Shown here: positions 6,457-6,932 of the stretch, piece after piece | Position numbering within the stretch: position 1 is the stretch's first letter | How the letters are laid out: each line of letters starts with the position of its first letter | DNA from: an uncultured Lachnospiraceae bacterium | GTDB lineage: Bacteria > Bacillota > Clostridia > Lachnospirales > Lachnospiraceae | Reading direction: 5' to 3' | DNA: 6,932 nt | NCBI GenBank assembly: GCA_947651335.1 | Contig: CANSYV010000072.1 | Span: forward strand, 1-6,932 | Notes under the pieces: model-generated | Told to the model about the DNA's origin: nothing | What the model saw: the letters and a program-made list of their open reading frames with translations, nothing else | Database searches by the model: none | Translations under genes and position numbers: made by a program

Positions 6457-6476
6457 ACATCCCATATTTTATGTTA
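6455..6476. promoter_or_regulatory. Dyad overlapping the gntP promoter, candidate operator
   Basis: TAACAT (6455-6460) and ATGTTA (6471-6476) form an exact 6-bp inverted repeat with a 10-base AT-rich spacer, overlapping the proposed -10 box. Size and position suit the operator of a dimeric GntR- or LacI-type repressor, families that often control gluconate operons. No regulator gene is in the window, so the binding protein is unknown. Confidence 0.3.
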
Positions 6477-6587
6477 CTGCTGCCTTAAAGACTATCGTGC
6501 CCGCTTTGTTTCCTTTCCATACGTCTGCCGGATGATTTCTATCCGCCGCAGTGGAATTTCCCGGAGAGTTTTTTGAGACGAAGTTTT

Positions 6588-6713
6588 TTACGGCAAAAAA
6601 ACAGGTTTTCTCCATAATAGAAAACCTGTTTCTTTATCTGTAAAATAAGGAAGTATTCGGAAATCAAAATTTTCAATCCCTATAGGAAGTTTCCTTATAC
6701 GATTCAAAGACAT
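6588..6713 (-). pseudogene. N-terminal remnant of an AAA-ATPase-like protein
   Basis: A 41-codon frame starts at the ATG at 6711-6713, five bases after GGGGAGG, and ends at the TAA at 6588-6590. Its first half, RKLPIGIENF and then YFTDKETGFL, resembles the N-terminus of the AAA-ATPase-like family (typically KLPIGI-x-x-F followed by YYVDKT), with what look like small gaps. The similarity stops at the hairpin that begins near 6631, and nothing like the Walker motifs follows. It is therefore read as a truncated leftover of the family whose C-terminus appears at 3-272. The frame can be extended upstream to a GTG at 6840-6842, but that codon has no ribosome binding site and its extra residues resemble nothing known to me. 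Confidence 0.45.
6595..6631 (-). terminator. Intrinsic-terminator-like hairpin upstream of the operon promoter
   Basis: A perfect 13-bp inverted repeat (arms 6599-6611 and 6619-6631, loop CCATAAT) is followed on the minus strand by seven Ts (6601-6595, three of them within the stem). The stem has only four G-C pairs, so its strength is uncertain. On the plus strand it is followed by the poorer TTTCTTT. It would end transcription coming from the AAA-ATPase-like remnant and keep it out of the gntP promoter. Confidence 0.55.
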
Positions 6714-6765
6714 AACCGCCTCCCCTATCTTCAGACACGCTCTAAGAAACTGTGGCAGAAACCAT

Positions 6766-6794
6766 TTGCCAGCCAGCGCCTCCCGCGCTATAAT
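6766..6794 (+). promoter_or_regulatory. Sigma-A promoter of the CYTH gene
   Basis: TTGCCA (6766-6771, five of six) and a perfect TATAAT (6789-6794) are separated by the ideal 17 bases. Transcription should start near 6801, giving a leader of roughly 45 bases to the ATG at 6845. This is the best promoter match in the window. Confidence 0.7.
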
Positions 6795-6844
6795 CAAACC
6801 AGACAACTGCCAGTAAACAATTTTTACAAAAAAGGAGACCACAC

Positions 6845-6932
6845 ATGGAAATCGAAAGAAAATATCTGATAAAAAAAGAATGCCTGCCCCAGAATCTGGA
6901 CACCTTTCCCCATCTGGAAATCGAACAGGCCT
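6845..6932 (+). CDS. CYTH domain protein, N-terminus only (runs off the window)
   Basis: Only the first 29 codons are present. The protein opens MEIERKYLI, the classic E-x-E-x-K signature (E2, E4, K6) that binds metal and triphosphate in CYTH enzymes, a family that includes inorganic triphosphatases, thiamine triphosphatases and class IV adenylate cyclases. The following L-P-Q-N-L and I-E-Q-A resemble the standard bacterial CYTH opening, in which an 'I-x-Q-x-Y-L' strand comes next. The ATG has AAGGAG (6832-6837) seven bases upstream and a strong promoter at 6766-6794. It is divergent from the sugar-acid operon and probably unrelated to it. In bacteria a stand-alone CYTH protein is most often a triphosphatase; whether a CHAD domain follows cannot be seen. 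Confidence 0.88.
   Translation, partial: MEIERKYLIKKECLPQNLDTFPHLEIEQA

Noticed and set aside
6529..6545. Inverted repeat CGGAT-N7-ATCCG upstream of the gntP promoter
   Set aside because: Five-base arms are expected by chance at this length, and it is about 75 bases from the proposed -10; noted only.
6588..6842. An 84-codon minus-strand frame starting at a GTG
   Set aside because: The first 43 residues resemble nothing known, the GTG lacks a ribosome binding site, and the frame runs antisense through the strong promoter of the CYTH gene. Only the last 41 codons were kept, as a remnant.
1..6932. CRISPR arrays, tRNA or rRNA genes, complete insertion sequences, riboswitches
   Set aside because: No spaced direct repeats, cloverleaf or rRNA-like sequence, transposase motifs or long conserved leader were seen on either strand.

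Overview
The window looks like a piece of a Gram-positive anaerobe chromosome, most likely a gut Clostridia of the Lachnospiraceae type. This rests on mid-range GC, strong AGGAGG ribosome binding sites, the sequence character of both sugar kinases and of the CYTH protein, and remnants of the AAA-ATPase-like/PD-(D/E)XK proteins that are highly multiplied in these genomes. The assignment comes from recalled family resemblance, not from a search.

Most of the window (285-6416) is one five-gene minus-strand operon for using a sugar acid. In transcription order it holds a GntP-family permease (5058-6416), an IlvD/Edd-family dehydratase (3271-5016), a PfkB-family 2-keto-3-deoxygluconate (KDG) kinase (2120-3208), a KDPG aldolase (1407-2060) and a second, divergent PfkB-family KDG kinase (285-1382). 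Gaps are 24-62 bases. Read together: a hexonate, most simply D-gluconate, enters through GntP, is dehydrated to KDG, is phosphorylated to KDPG, and is split to pyruvate and glyceraldehyde 3-phosphate. This is a semi-phosphorylative Entner-Doudoroff route. No gluconokinase, classical edd or regulator gene lies in the window.

The left edge (3-272, plus strand) is the C-terminal end of an AAA-ATPase-like/PD-(D/E)XK family protein, converging on the operon with only 12 bases between stop codons. To the right of the operon come its promoter region (6417-6587), a short minus-strand remnant of the N-terminus of the same AAA-ATPase-like family (6588-6713) ending in a hairpin with a T-run, and a well-formed promoter (6766-6794) for a plus-strand CYTH-domain protein (6845 to the window end).

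Two start sites should be moved from the longest reading frame: the first kinase to a TTG at 3208 and the permease to the ATG at 6416, each because a perfect AGGAGG sits just ahead. The least ordinary signals are two distinct KDG kinases in one operon, a set of competing hairpins between the first kinase and the aldolase, a candidate internal promoter, and a dyad in the gntP promoter. I see no clear sign of a wholly new system; this is mainly a catabolic operon with several regulatory details worth checking.
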